Shown in pieces: positions 9,354 through 21,527 of a DNA stretch of 64,000 nt; the first letter of the stretch is position 1, and every line of letters starts with the position of its first letter. The stretch lies in NCBI GenBank assembly GCA_030847615.1, contig JAUMIR010000005.1:83920492-83984491 (forward strand), written 5' to 3'. The notes beneath the pieces were generated by a model, which made no database searches, was not told where the DNA came from, and was given only the letters and a program-made list of their open reading frames with translations. The translations under genes and the position numbers were made by a program. This DNA is from Gambelia wislizenii (taxonomy: Eukaryota; Chordata; Lepidosauria; Squamata; Crotaphytidae).

Positions 9354-11448
9354 AGGAAGAATTTCAGTGCTGTTTATTACATTTATATGCTGCCTTTCCT
9401 ATTAGGGGTGCAATGTGATTCATATGTTTCTCTGTCTTCCTCAAGCAATATTTTGCCTGACAATAACTCTTACAAATAGTTTATACTGACAGATTAGTCT
9501 GAATTCTAGACTCAGCATATCTGTAGTAGTTATTGCAAAGTTTGTGCTGATGGCTAGGAATGCCCAGTGGCAGCCTTATGATTATGGACTTCTTTCCTGG
9601 GTTGGGCTGGATTCTCTACAGGCTTTCAGGGAAGAAGTGGGGGGGGGGATCAGTTGCTTTTGCTAGGTACATCTGCTGTTCTATTCATATTGCTACTTTA
9701 AATGCTATTCTGATGCTCGTAGGGTTTTAAATGATGTTATACTGGATGGTACTATTACTTTTATGGCTTTGGGTCATTTTTATGATTATGTACAGTTTTC
9801 ATGATAAAGTTGGGTGACTTTTTTAAAATATGCAATTGTATTTTAATTCTTTTATGGAAGCCACTTTCTCCCTAAGAGACAGCTTTTAACTACAGTAAGT
9901 AACATAAAATTCATTAAATTTCATTTCTCTCTCAAGTGAAGAAACATGTTCTGAGGAGATTACCATTGCACTGTCTGAAATAAACAAAGAACGTCTCTAG
10001 CAATAGTATGCACACACACGCAAACACACATGCACACAGAGACTTCTTAAATGACCAATCTGTAAATCTATTTTAATTTAAAAGAAGTCAAGGAACATAT
10101 CATTATGGAATGCACTTTCTGCACAACCTGACCCACAAAGCCTAAGCCATATTTTGTTTGTTACCAGCTACATGGTTTATGATTCTTTGTTTTTACAATT
10201 CCAAGCAAATAGTAGGAACAGAAAATACTATTTATTCAATACCTAGTGATCTGCTACAGAAAGCTGCTGTACTGTTCAGCTGGTAACTCACAGGTTCTCA
10301 CAACTTTTCCAGGCCTGCTGCAAAGTACATCATTTTCTTATTTTATCAAGAGAACACTGTGAACTATTTTTAGTTCATTTTAATTATCATTGCTGGTGTT
10401 CTTCTGATCACTCAGTGCAGTTGCATAAATGACATTCCCTATACATGTGCGTGTGTGTGTATCTTCTAAATAGCACAGTGATGTTACGCAGTGATGGGTA
10501 AGTCATATTATCGTATAAATAGATAAGAAGAATATAGATGTGAAAGATGTACTGATATAGAAGATTTTTTTATATATATATAAAACTTACCTGGGGCATT
10601 GACCTCAATTAAATTTTATGTGAAATTGTAATTGGCATTTTTAATAAACGAATGTCATTGCAAACTGAGTATTTGTATTAGAATATCATGTTACATCTTA
10701 TTTCCCCTTGGTTTGTTTATATATTAAATAAGAATCTTGACAATAGTCATAGAATAATTTTAAGTAGTTCAGTATGTTTAAATACAAAAAAAGGTATTCT
10801 TTCTGGAAAGTTCTTTTTATAAAAAAAATATTGTTGTGTTTATTGTTGGATTTAACAAATTCTCATGCTGGAGACAGAGACTTTCTCTGTCATGTCACAT
10901 GAGATCTAGTTTGAAATCCCTGCTCAGACAAGAATCCCTTGGCTGATATTGATCAACTGTGTTGGTGCAATCTAACTTACAGGATGTAAGGTTGTGAGAA
11001 TGGATTGGTGAATATGTCAGTTAAAATTTAGCACAGAAAGCAGCATTTTCTGTACAGGAAACAGCATTTTTTGCACAGAAATAGTATGCTATAATTAGGG
11101 GCTTATTCTGTACAGAATTTACACATTTTTTGGCCAGCAAACACTTTCAGCAGCATTTTCTGACTCAAGGCAGTTCAGGAAAAGTATCATTAAGACCTGA
11201 CAATAATATTTAAGAAGAATGGAAAAATTACATTTAAACTGTAAACAATCATTGTAAAAGCATACAAATGTTAGAAATAAAACACATAAGAAGCCTCCCT
11301 ATGAGCAATTGCACATTAAAATCCTGCTTAAACAAAAAGGTCTTTGTCTACCAGCCAAAGGAGAGCAGGGGGGTACCCACAGAAGGGAGCCAGGGTTACC
11401 ATTCTTCCTGTTTTACTATTCGTGCATGCCCAGTAAGAGATCTAGATA
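9354..11448. other. No gene; short microsatellites
   Basis: There is no supported coding or mobile feature. Small simple repeats occur: a degenerate CA-rich run near 10010-10040, (GT)n near 10446-10460 and an AT run near 10568-10583. Similar 'cagcattttctg' phrases recur at 11041-11165 and are probably chance or an old repeat. Confidence 0.5.
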
Positions 11449-11450
11449 CA

Positions 11451-12393
11451 GGGGTCGTTTCCACGGCAAAATAAATCCTCAAAGAATGCGACAAGAAGCC
11501 TGATAGTTCCCACGCATCTCGAAGCAACAGCGCCCTTTTCAAAAGGAGGGGGTGCAAAAAACCCATAAGTTGCGCAGTATCAGCTTTCGCTAGTTTTCCG
11601 CACTTTTTTGATTAAGTTCGCGAAAATGCGCATACTTTACCGTGGGAACTAACGATCGTGTAAACTGGCATCTGCCTTTTCGAATTACTGTGAGCAGAGC
11701 TGAATCCTGATTGGTTGGAGTGCTTTATCCGAATAGACTGAAGGGTTGGAGAGAAGAAATTCACCCTCCTTCTGCTTGCAACTCACTTTGGAAAACGGAG
11801 CCCTTCCTGTCTATCTTTTGGGGGGTGGGGGGGTGGGAAGATGCTTCGCTGCTTCGCTGGGGTGTGTGGGGGGGTGTGGGTGTGTGCTGGAAAACAGCCG
11901 ATCGCATGTTCGTTCTTTTGTTTGTTTGTCCTTCCATTCACTTGCCTTTATTCAAGCTTTCGGAGGGAGGGAAACCAAATGAGGCAAGCCCTAGTTCTGT
12001 GGTGTCTGTTTGTGTGTGCATGCAATCTGCTCCACTATGCTTTTGCTTGTTCGTGCTTTCATTGACTCCTTTCTTTACAAAAGCCTTTCAGGGCTGGGGA
12101 AGACGGGGGAGTTTGTCAGATCGCTCTTTCGATTGCTTGTTTGTTTGTCCTTTTTCTTTCCTCTCATTATTTATGGTCTCCATGACCCCCTCCTTGCTCC
12201 CTCCCCGCCTCCTGCCTGACTTTAATCATCTGGAGGCGATTCCCCCCCCCACCTTTGCCTGTGTGAATTAAGCAAAACAGAAAGTGTCTGGATCATTCGA
12301 AACTGCCAGGCACCATGTGATTTATGCGCTCCTGATACGAAAGGACGGTAATCCGGAATCTGGCGAACTTTTTCCTGTCGTGGAACCGGCCCC
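11451..12393 (+). mobile_element. hAT-like non-autonomous element with internal repeats
   Basis: The ends are inverted: 'ggggtcgtttccacggca' at the left, and the right end reads 'ggggccggttccacgaca' on the other strand. The interior is pyrimidine-rich with about three related ~110-bp blocks starting near 11899, 12010 and 12119, each containing 'gcttgtt.gt' and 'ccttt' phrases. Frames up to 186 codons cross it but are low-complexity with no domain. No transposase is present. The hAT assignment comes from the C(A)GGGG-type ends only, and no clear 8-bp duplication was seen. Confidence 0.6.
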
Positions 12394-13074
12394 ACAGTTG
12401 CTTGTTACGCTGCCTGTTGTGGGCAGGCATACATTGCTGCAGTAGAGTTGGCTATTGTTTCCCAGCTCAAGCATCTTCCCAATGCCAATTCTGCCAAAAT
12501 AATAATAATAATAATCTAAACCTTCCAGCTAGACTGAGGATGAGGATAAAAAGAAGGCTAGGCAGACATAAAAAGCCTTTGAAGAGGAGATTAACTGACC
12601 AGAGGCCTTGTTAACTGAGTTATTAAATTACAAGAACAAGCAGGGCAGAAATGTCATAAACTATTTTATGCTCATCATAGCTAGGAATGTGAAGAAATTT
12701 CTCCAGTGTCTTGTTTATGGTTCAGATAGTCTTGACACAGGGAGATTGCTGGTTGCAAATTCTCCAACCCCACAAGAGTTTTCATCTCTGTTTACTCCCC
12801 CAATCATGCAGGAGGCTGTAAATGGAAGTACAGTCCCCACCCAAAAGTCAGAGTTCTTTTCTGGTCAAAACTCCCCACTTATCCTTCTGAAATTTTCACT
12901 TTTTCAAAAAATTACAATGTAAAGGAATGTAGCACAATCATTGAGACATATCAAGAGTTTGATTTACAAATCAAGGTTTGGATATATGCTTGAGTTCAGT
13001 TATTGCCTCTGAATTGGACCAAGCCAAACTGGGCAACATTTCTAATCTAAATTAGGGCCTGAACAAGTTTTTGT
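12394..13074. other. No gene; short (AAT)n
   Basis: Contains (aat)n at about 12497-12516. Otherwise I see nothing I can assign. Confidence 0.5.
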
Positions 13075-13455
13075 AGTTGGTGAGTCACTGAGATGGAAAA
13101 GATCACACCCACTGTGTGTCTGGTGGCCCAATGCTATTGATAATCTAATTGTCCATGCATTTTTTTTTAAAGAAACCCTTTTAAAATTATCTGCCTTGAT
13201 AGCTCACAGCATATATTAGCTTGGTAGTGGGTTACACAATTTAAGTGTGTACTGTCCAAAGATTTCCTTTTTATCTGGCCAGAATTCCTCACCTCTATGC
13301 CTCATTGTATGATCCCGGGTTGTAATATTGAGGATAGAGAAAATCTATCTACTTTTTCCACACCATGTATATTTTTCTGCATCTCTAATAATTGTTTTGT
13401 ATACCTCTCCCTCACCATATAAAGCCAAAATGTTGGAAGTGTGCCTATTACTTTT
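13075..13455 (-). mobile_element. CR1-type LINE fragment (ORF2 C-terminal end)
   Basis: Read on the minus strand, the order of words fits the C-terminal part of a CR1 polyprotein, after the polymerase. About 13450-13220 gives a 'YK.I', a 'W.GK' and a DHTMR segment, then FWPDKKEIF, a 'YT.KL', and a terminal 'NPLPS'. The parallel is the better preserved CR1 piece at 31.5-32.1 kb (GDMIAMFKYL, WNTLPRSVV). Several stops interrupt it. It is an old, 5'- and 3'-truncated fragment. Confidence 0.6.
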
Positions 13456-14497
13456 TATTATCCATACAAAAACAAATTTATCATTTTGGATATTCTGACA
13501 GAACTGGACACTTGTGTTGTCATAATTACATTATTATGTGAGCAAAGGTGTTGTAAGTACTAATGGAGTCCCGGATGCCAATTAAGTTTCAACAGAAAAT
13601 TGCATCTATTAATAAAGAGGGAAGGGGAAAGGAACAGAACTAGCCTAATTGACACTTCCATAGAAATAACTAAACACTCACTAATGATAAATCCTTTGGA
13701 GATGGAAAACAACCATCTTATGGAAATTGCAAGATGCTACTGTTAGAACATTAAACAGGAAAACTGTTGCTATAAGTTTCTGAATTTTACTGTCATATAT
13801 CAGATTCCATGGCTTTTCACTTTCCTAACAAATAGTGAGTCTTATTAGTAGCATTTTTTTAAAAAAAAAAATTCTAATTGGGTACTTACTTCATAGATAA
13901 CACTTTGAAGTGTCTATCACCTTTTTTTAGAAAGACAAGACAAACAATCTGTAACACCCTTGAATAATCTGTTTTATTTTAATCATAACCCAAATAAAGT
14001 GCAGCTCTTTCTGACTTTTTCTATTATACTGCTTAGTAATAGGTGAATCCATCTTGGCTTGTCTGCTAGCTTTGGTAATCTTTCATGTTGAGCATGTTGT
14101 AGAGAGTAGCACTTGGGAGTTTTCAAGTGATTGCAACAAAATAAGCACAACATATTCCCACTTTTGCATGAAACCCTCTTGCCATTACAGGCACTTAACC
14201 TTCTAATCCTATCAGGCAGTGGGGCAATAGCAACACATTGTCTCTTCCCTTCTGTCTACTTCCTTTCCTCTGCTGATGTCTTAATTTCCTTCCCCCATGC
14301 TCTCTATCTCTCATGCCAGCGCTTAGAAAGCAACAATAGCAGTAACTTGTGTGTAAGGGAGCTATGAGAAATAAACTCCATCTATGGAGTCAGGAGATTT
14401 AGAGATCTATGTTTCCCTAGAGGACCTTGCATTTGTGACAGTAAATTAATTAAGTAATAATTTGGTCCCTTTAATGTAACTCAATATCTGGCACTGA
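13456..14497. other. No gene
   Basis: AT-rich sequence with poly-T/poly-A near 13852-13871. No supported feature. Confidence 0.5.
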
Positions 14498-14784
14498 ATC
14501 TGAGAGCCCATCTATACGATGGGGAAAGATGTGAATTGATGCATACTCATGCAAATTCAAAGCAGGATCAATGTGTACTAATGATGTTTGGCAAAATTGC
14601 AGGCATGTGAGGCTATCTGCTTTTCCAACAGGCATGCCTGCAATTCAAGATGGCAGCCATGACACGCATTTTTATTTTCATCAGTTGCTGCCACCTATTT
14701 TTTTTTTAAAAAAAGCATATCTAAGGTGTGAAAGTGCAATAGTATGAGATCTCCTGCTCTGCTTCCCCATGCATTAGCAGAACA

Positions 14785-15046
14785 GGGCTTAGGGAAGTGT
14801 GGGGCTGCTGCATGAATGTACACATGGCTGCTTCAAGAGGCAGGGCAACGGCTGATGAGCCTGGCTGCCAGGCACACATTTTTCATCTTCCCTCCCCCCA
14901 GGAAGCCTCCACCACCACCACCCACTTCATAAGCCTGAAGAGCCCTTCTGGGGAGCCCTGCTCCCACATCTACTGTATGTATTCATGGTTTTTCCACTTT
15001 TGCAGGAGTCCTGTACCCCTAACTCTAGAGAATGTGTAGGGCTGAC
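14785..15046 (+). mobile_element. Tigger-like element, 3' fragment
   Basis: The segment 'ctggctgccaggcacacatt', the 'ggggagccctgctcccac' block and the end 'gagaatgtgtagggctgac' parallel the right part of the complete element at 44508-45360 and the middle of the one at 47.1-48.0 kb. The left half is missing. Confidence 0.6.
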
Positions 15047-15336
15047 TATATATCTCTAAAACTTCCTGCTTAATTTGGATGTGGACTTCCTTTGAAGTGG
15101 ATGTCCACCCCTGGGTTGTAATTACACGGCAAGTTTTATAGCAATAAATTGCGCTTTAGCGCTTTTTCACACCAGTGGTGGGTAGTTTGCACGGTGTATG
15201 GAGGAAACAGTTCTATTTGTTGATCTTTTGTTTTTTCTGCTTTGAGATTCAGACAGGCAAATGTGGGGGGGCATGACCAAGCATTGGAGAGGACAAAGGA
15301 ATGCAATAGGGTCTGCCCTGGCCCCAACTCCTTAGT

Positions 15337-15590
15337 TAACAGCTGGTTGACACTGAGCCATTTCCTTCCCCCTGTAGCTCCCTGGCCCCAAATCAAACTG
15401 CAGACATGAAGGTGAAGGTTTTTCTCTCCGTGGGTAACAGCTGATAGAGACTGCCTTCCCCCTACAGCTCCCTGACCCCAAATCAAAATGCAGATGCGAA
15501 GGATTTTTTCTCCGTGGGTAACAGCTGATCGAGACTGAGCCATTGCCTCCCCCTTGCAGCTCCCTGTACAGACTTCCCTTGGCACCAAAG
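15337..15590. repeat. Minisatellite, three units of about 84-98 bp
   Basis: Units begin 'taacagctg' at about 15337, 15435 and 15519. Each continues with 'gagactg', a 'ccccctnnagctccctg' block and (in the first two) 'ccaaatcaaa' to 'tctccgtggg'. On the minus strand this gives the repeated peptide words IWGQGA and SAVTHGEK, which are repeat artefacts. Confidence 0.85.
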
Positions 15591-15965
15591 CAAGCAGTAG
15601 TCACGAAGGATTTTAAGATTTCCTGGATCAGTACTGAATCTCCCTCCTGACTCCACATCTAGCCAGCCCCCTCCCATCATAAGAACGAATTGCAATGCAG
15701 CTCTGCTGCAACTGTATCGGGAAGATTGCTGGTAATTCACACAGCCCTTAGCGAAATGGTTGTTTACACTATCAATAATGTGCTAAATTGCACTACTTTT
15801 CAAATAAACTGGCAAAAGTAGTGAGATCCCCTAAGAAGCTATATTTGGGTTTTATACCTTCCCCCCTTCTGAATGAGGCGATACTATGGTGCGACCCGTG
15901 GGAACAATGAGCAATCTTAGCAGTATATTTAGGGGAATATTTGCCCATGTAAATGCAGCCCTAGT

Positions 15966-17037
15966 GAAATAGCATATCTGACATAGGATGGAAATTGTAA
16001 TAATACTCTTTGAGAGTTTCAGATACTTATTCTGTTAAAGGAACGTCACATTTGTATTACTTTTTATGTAGCTATTTTTCCTATTAGAAGAACTGCTGCT
16101 CTTCCAGGCTCGATCAAGTACTGATCTAGAAATATTGGTATTTTTAAAATTCCTACAGAATGCTGTTCATGTATATAAGTATCTTAAATGTCCATACTGT
16201 TTTAGGGAAGATCTGTGAATATTCAGTTCTCATATGCACTTTTTTTTCTGGGCTGCTTTTAATAGAAATACCAAACCTCTGATATTCAGCCACTAACAAA
16301 TTAAAACTGTTATTTTTGTGTCAAATGTTACTGGCTTAATTTCATTACTGAAAAATGGGTAGGAGATGTGTGGGTGCATAGTGGAATAAAGTAATGCTAA
16401 ATATTGTAATAAACTGAACTGTACAATTTTTTAAAAGATGCATAATTTCTATTTTCTATTAAAAGATCAAAATGACAGGTTGATAAAAAAAAAAAACAAA
16501 CCATGCAAAATTCTCACTGTATATGCTGCCCAAATTCAATAGATATGGCTATTTCCACCAAGAAGAGGATTGTGATATAATTATCTGCCATACATATCAT
16601 AAGTAAGAAGGTTTTCGGCCGGGGGGGGAGAATAAGTTATAATTCTAATTCAACACCGCAATTATGACTGAATATACAAGGATTTAGTAAAACATTAATA
16701 TTTAAGAGTAAAAGTCAGAACCCTTTGCCTGGACAGGGGGGGAAATGCCAGTTTCATTTTCTCCCACACTGATTTTATTTTCAGATCCCAAGTTCTTTCC
16801 CTCTTGTCTATCAAGAAATTATGGAACTGTCATGAGTTCTCATTAAAAAAAAATCAAATATATTTCTTACCTTTCCTTATTCAAATCTCAGCCCTAACTA
16901 AAAGTCATTTTCTTGAACATTGTTTTGATTTCCTGGGAAAAAATCAAGTGCTCCAGTTTGTGAACCAGGAGACTGAGGACATGATCAGACTAGCATCTAA
17001 AACTGCTGTAATTCTCCAAATGAGTAAAGCAGAAACT
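15966..17037. other. No gene
   Basis: AT-rich, with an A-run near 16486-16498 and a G-run near 16621. No supported feature. Confidence 0.5.
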
Positions 17038-18240
17038 GAGGGCCTGTCTATACAAGGGGAAAGAATGTGAACTGATTCATAGTCACACAAATTCGGAGAA
17101 GGATCAAATTGTCACAATGGTGTTTGGCAAAATCGCAGGCATGTGAGGCTTTTGCTATCCCAACGGGCATGCCTTTGATTCAAGATGGTGGGCAAAACTT
17201 GCATTTTTATTTTCTCCAAACAGGTTTTTTTTTAAAAGGCATATTAAGGTGCAAAAGTGCGATAGTGTGATATTCCACCTAAATAAATAAAAAAATAAAA
17301 GAAAAAGGCTGTTTCATCACAGCTTGCCCACTAAAGCAAAAATCCAAGATGGTGGTTCCAGGGTGCTTGCCTTCTTAGCACGCCTTGCCACCTCCTCCCA
17401 TCCAGACCACCAGCTTTCTACTTCTGCATTTTCTGGGGCTATGCAAATAAATGCAATCAACAGTCCTAATGGTTGATCATGTGCATTCTCCACTGAGTTT
17501 CTAAAAATCATCAGAAAACCCCCAAAGGCTGTTCCCTCAGGGTTTATGGTGGATTTCGCCCCCTCCTTCTGAATACAGTGGAATTATGCGAGATCCAGTT
17601 AGGACAGGCAGGATTCTAAGTGAATTCTAAGAGGATTATTTTTACCATTTAGACCATTTTAACATTTACCATAGTGGCATAATTACACTTATTATTGCAC
17701 ATTGCTGTAATCGCACAAAAGAATCGCCACGGAATTATCTCACAACCACCACTAACACTTTAAGAATGGGACTTTACTTCTATGATTTAGCATGGGTGAG
17801 ATTTCAGCTGTTACTGCGAGAAGACATGGACACACTTAAAAACAGCACCCCCTTAATTTACAAAGTAAATGAACAGACAAACAGTTAAACAAATCTATAA
17901 ACATGCCAACCAACTGGAAGAATTCATAAAAAGAGTGTCCTGTGCATGTTTTTTGCATTGTCACCTGGAAGTTTTCAACAGGGAGGCACAAAAGAGGACT
18001 GCCCATGCACACTGTAATCTTGCGATTTCGCAAAAAAGGGATATTGAGAGGTAGTGATGGCTTCTCCCATGAATAGAAAGTGATGCCTTGTTCATGTCTG
18101 GAGTACAGGATGAATATGTGAGCTAAAGAACGTCATGCAATAGCGGGGCCCATTAGTGCCATCGCAATGTCATTTTTGCACAATTTTTGCCTCGTCTGAT
18201 AACGTCAAATAATACACTTTTTGAATGAATCCTATAAGGA
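17038..18240 (+). mobile_element. hAT-like element relic, second copy
   Basis: The left end 'agggcctgtctatacaagg' and the next ~240 bases are a diverged copy of 14498 onward. About 17550-17590 ('cccctccttctgaatacag') matches the right part of that element near 15862. Beyond this it breaks into CpG-containing stretches, ending near 'gcctcgtctgataacgtc' (18190-18208), which resembles an eroded TIR. Right boundary uncertain. Confidence 0.45.
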
Positions 18241-18317
18241 TTATATTAACTGGAGTTAGCCAAGACAATATGCTAGATAGTCATTGTCCTAGTAGCCTTA
18301 AACTGCAGAATATGGTT

Positions 18318-19827
18318 TTCTGCAGTTGCTTCCCAACTCCAAGCCATCTTGGATGAAACCGATTATCTTGATCCATTTCAAACTGGCTTCAGGACAGGAT
18401 ATGGAGCAGAGACTGCCATGGTCGCTCTAACCGATGACCTCCGCCTGAGCATCGACAGGGGTAATGTGACCCTGCTGGTGCTCTTGGACCTCTCAGCAGC
18501 CTTTGACGCTATAGATCATTCCATCCTCTTGGACCGCCTGAGAGAGTTAGGAATCGGAGGCACTGCTCTGCGATGGTTCCATTCCTTTCTCTTGGGTAGA
18601 TCCCAGAGGGTGAGGCTCGGGGACAGCTGCTCTTCCAGAATTGAGCTTAATTGTGGCGTCCCTCAGGGTACCATTCTGTCCCCGATGCTATTTACCATTT
18701 ATATGAAGCCGCTGGGAGAGATCATCCAGAGGCATGGAGCTCGGTGTAATCAGTATGCTGATGACACTCAGATATATTTCTCCATGACCAGACTGTCGGC
18801 TCAGACTTCAGATGGTGTCTCTCCTCTCAATGACTGTCTTAGAGCGGTAATGGATTGGATGAGGAAAAACAGATTGAGACTAAATCCAGACAAAACGGAG
18901 GTACTGACAGTCACAGGCCCGAAACCAGGTCTGGGAATACAACTTCCAGTCCTGGATGGACTCACACTCTCCTCTAAGGACTGTGTTCGCAGTTTGGGGG
19001 TACTCCTGGATTGCCGCTTCACATGACTAGTCAGGTGAATGCGACAGCCAGAAGTGCCTGTTATCAGCTTCGGCTGATATGCCAACTGCGCCCTTACCTG
19101 GATACAAGGGATCTGGAAACTGTGGTACATGCTTTGGTAACCTCACGTTTGGATTACTGTAATGCACTCTACATGGGGCTACCCTTGTGCCTAACCCGAA
19201 AACTTCAACTGGTACAAAATATGGCAGCCAGGTTAATTACAGGTATATCTAGGAGACAGCATATAACACCTGTGCTTAAATCTCTCCACTGGCTGCCGAT
19301 TAGTTTCTGGGCACAGTACAAGGTGTTGGTTTTAACCTTTAAAGCCCTACATGGCTTGGGTCCATCTTATCTCCGGGACCGCCTCATCCCATATGATCCC
19401 CCCCGCACACTTCGGTCCTCTGGGAGGAACCTGCTGCAGCCTATGAAAACTAGGCTGTCGCACACCTCCCAGAGGGCCTTCTCTTCTACGGCTCCCAGAC
19501 TTTGGAATGGCCTGCCGGATGAGATCCGTCTTATCGCTACTCTTGATAGCTTCAAGAAAGCGCTAAAGACGGATCTCTTCCGGTAGGCCTTCCCGGAATA
19601 ACTTCCCGGTTCAAGTGGACTGATTGCTACCCATCCCCTCGCCGTCGTTGCTTTTATTTATTTATTTATTTATTTATTGTATTTTATCTTTGTTTTAACT
19701 CTCTGTTTGTTTAATTTAGTTTTAAGGGGTGGGAGGGTAGGATGGGGAAGGACTGTTTTAACTTGATGTTGTTTTAATCTTGCTCTAAGCCGCCCCGGTT
19801 GCCGAGCAGAGGGGCGGGTTAAAAATA

Positions 19828-19865
<38 letters not shown>

Positions 19866-19866
19866 T
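18318..19866 (+). mobile_element. L2-type LINE, 5'-truncated
   Basis: The 3' portion of an L2-like non-LTR retrotransposon: about 1.27 kb of ORF2 (18318-19586), a short 3' untranslated region with 'taagccgccccggttgcc' and the typical '...gcgggttaaaaataa' end, then (ATT)n at 19831-19863. The (ATT)n is the element's own simple-repeat tail. A (TTTA)n tract at about 19651-19679 lies in the 3' UTR. Only one frame break was found, so it is among the youngest coding relics in the window. Confidence 0.92.
18349..19586 (+). pseudogene. L2 ORF2 polymerase and C-terminal region, one frameshift
   Basis: The first frame (18349-19026) carries RT motifs in order: QTGFRTGYG, motif A LLDLSAAFDAIDH, motif B GVPQGTILSPMLF, and motif C YADDTQ with intact catalytic Asps at 18754-18765. 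LRLNPDKTEVL follows. The frame shifts between about 19011 and 19024. The second frame (to 19586) has LVTSRLDYCNALYMGLP, KLQLVQNMAARLITG, ITPVLKSLHWLP and the terminal LKTDLFR. The endonuclease and RT fingers are absent through 5' truncation. In live elements the product nicks DNA and reverse-transcribes its own RNA. LDYCNALY and HWLP words favour L2 within the CR1/L2 group over L1. Confidence 0.92.
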
Positions 19867-20762
19867 TGAAATGGTGATTCTCCTATTAAATGTAGTACTT
19901 GTTATTAAAAAGCCTCACCACTGCTAGGCTTAGTCCTGGAGGTGCTGCCAGTAAAGAGGTGTCAAACACTGAGAATTCACAAAGAAATAGTACAGTCATT
20001 AAACTAAAATCAGCACGGCTCATCATCCTGCTTCTCACAGCAAGCTCAATTGTACTTTACAAAAGTACGAAGGAAAGTACATGTTTTCAAGGGACTGGGG
20101 TTGCTACATTAGTCCAAACCTTGAAAACAAAAGCCTGCTGGAGTGACTATTTCCTTAAAATGTTGTTACCCCTTCTTTGTAGTTCTCATACAACTTCTAG
20201 CAACTGAGAAATCACAAAAATAATAATCACTCAATTGTGACTATCATGAATATGTTTTCCACTCTAAATATGCTTTAGATATCCTAGTACAGGACATTTC
20301 TTGATAAAATCTTACTGAGAATACATAAAAAGTGAATGCAAGAGTTTGGTTTTTTGGGGAGGGAGGGGAGCAGCTTTTCCCCATATGTGAATGAATAAGA
20401 ACATATCTAGAAGGAGGGTATTATTATTAAGGGACTGGTCTGTTTTAATAAAAAGGATATAGCTGAGGGCTGTCTCAAGGTGAGAAAATTTTGTTCATGA
20501 ATAGATTTTCCAGCTAGTGTAAAGCGTGCAAACTGCTTCCCCGCAACCCTACATGTTTTGTTTTGTTTTTTTACAAAGCTGGGAAACACATATATGTTTA
20601 TAACTCATTGATACTTCACATGCAACATGTACAGGTGCTGGTAAGCCATCTTTGATGTGCTTTCTACCTGCCTATAAACTGTATAAAAAGATACATGTGA
20701 CTTGTCATATATGGCAAATTACATTTTATTTGCCCATAGAATTTCTAGAAAAAGACCTTTGT
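19867..20762. other. No gene
   Basis: AT-rich with stop-rich frames. No supported feature. Confidence 0.5.
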
Positions 20763-21413
20763 TGACAAGCCATGGAGTAATGAGAACAGGCACAGAAAGC
20801 TGAATTGAATAAAGGCCACTTTATTTAACCTAAAACATATTTAAAAGGAATGCACCTGGAGAGGAGAAAGAAGGGGAGAGCAACCTAGTGTAGGATCAGC
20901 TGAGGCAAGCGTCACCCTTGACTCCTCCTTCACCCTTCTGTGGACAACACACCTGAGCACCTGCATCCCAGGGGCAATCCAACAGCTGGGTTGCTCCCCA
21001 TCTGCCCATCAACTGGAAGGCAGACCCAAGGAAACCCCACCCCCAAGTTGCAGGCACTAAAGTGAAGGCCAACCTCAAGGGTAGTCTTCCCCATTCCCCA
21101 GATCATAGGATCTAAAAAGGCAGTTCCAGAGCCCTCCTCTTCACCAAAAGGATGGCACAATGTTCACCATATATGCTACTTTTTCCCCCTCACTACCTGT
21201 CAAGTGACCACCTATTTAAGGACTCCACACTTAGCCAGCACCAAAGAGGAAGCAAAGGGAGGTGGAAAAACTTAAAATATCCTCTGACTTAACCTCCCTC
21301 CACTGATGTGCAGGCACAATTGCACCTGATAAACTTATACCTGGCCTCTCTCCATTCAAGGCCAGCAATGACAGTCCCTTCCCCAAAGTGTCTCACATGA
21401 CTGGAGCTGCACT
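20763..21413 (-). mobile_element. LTR-like repeat, copy 2
   Basis: On the minus strand it starts TGCAGCTCC (ending at 21413), carries 'aataaagtggcc' near 20806-20820 and ends '...ccatggcttgtca'. The middle blocks, such as 'tgaagaggagggctctgga', 'cctttaggtc'-like and 'ggttgct', match the copies at 7.4 and 42.1 kb. TG...CA ends and a late AATAAA support a solo LTR. Coding frames in it are chance. Confidence 0.62.
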
Positions 21414-21415
21414 GC

Positions 21416-21495
21416 TGACAAACCATGGAATAATGAGACCAGGCACAGAAAGCTGGGTTGACTAAGGGCCACTTTATTGTTCAAAGATCAAGTTT
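21416..21495 (-). mobile_element. LTR-like repeat, truncated second copy (2b)
   Basis: Two bases after copy 2, the phrase 'tgacaaaccatggaataatgagaccaggcacagaaagctg' style start (only its beginning is given here in part) repeats the left end of copy 2 for about 75 bases, including the 'ggccactttatt' block. Then homology stops. It is the 3' end of another LTR-like unit abutting the first. Confidence 0.7.
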
Positions 21496-21527
21496 CATTT
21501 ACTGCGAGGGTAAATTTTCATTCATTG

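Larger units (their letters stand above)
14498..15965 (+). mobile_element. hAT-like element mosaic, interrupted
   Basis: The left end 'agcccatctatacgatgg' and following ~250 bases match the copy at 17038 (shared 'gtttggcaaaat.gcaggca', 'ggcatgcct', 'caagatgg') and the inverted copy at 25.4-26.0 kb. The right end 'gcccatgtaaatgcagccct' reads 'agggctgcatttacatggg' on the other strand, mirroring the left TIR. Between them lie a Tigger-like fragment and a block with CpG-rich ends at about 15120-15800 that holds a minisatellite. I read this as one non-autonomous hAT-like element with later insertions. The internal order is uncertain. Confidence 0.5.

Noticed and set aside
9069..9355. Glycine-rich frames on both strands
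   Set aside because: They are translations of the G-rich minisatellite. Multiple frames are open at once, as expected for a repeat.
11711..12271. 186-codon plus-strand frame rich in F, C, L and S
   Set aside because: It is created by tandem pyrimidine-rich blocks inside a TIR element. It has no signal-peptide/TM logic or family resemblance, and two other frames are open across the same bases.
15136..15588. 150-codon minus-strand frame with repeated peptide words
   Set aside because: The repeats are the minisatellite units read in phase by chance (84 is a multiple of three, 98 is not); no domain.
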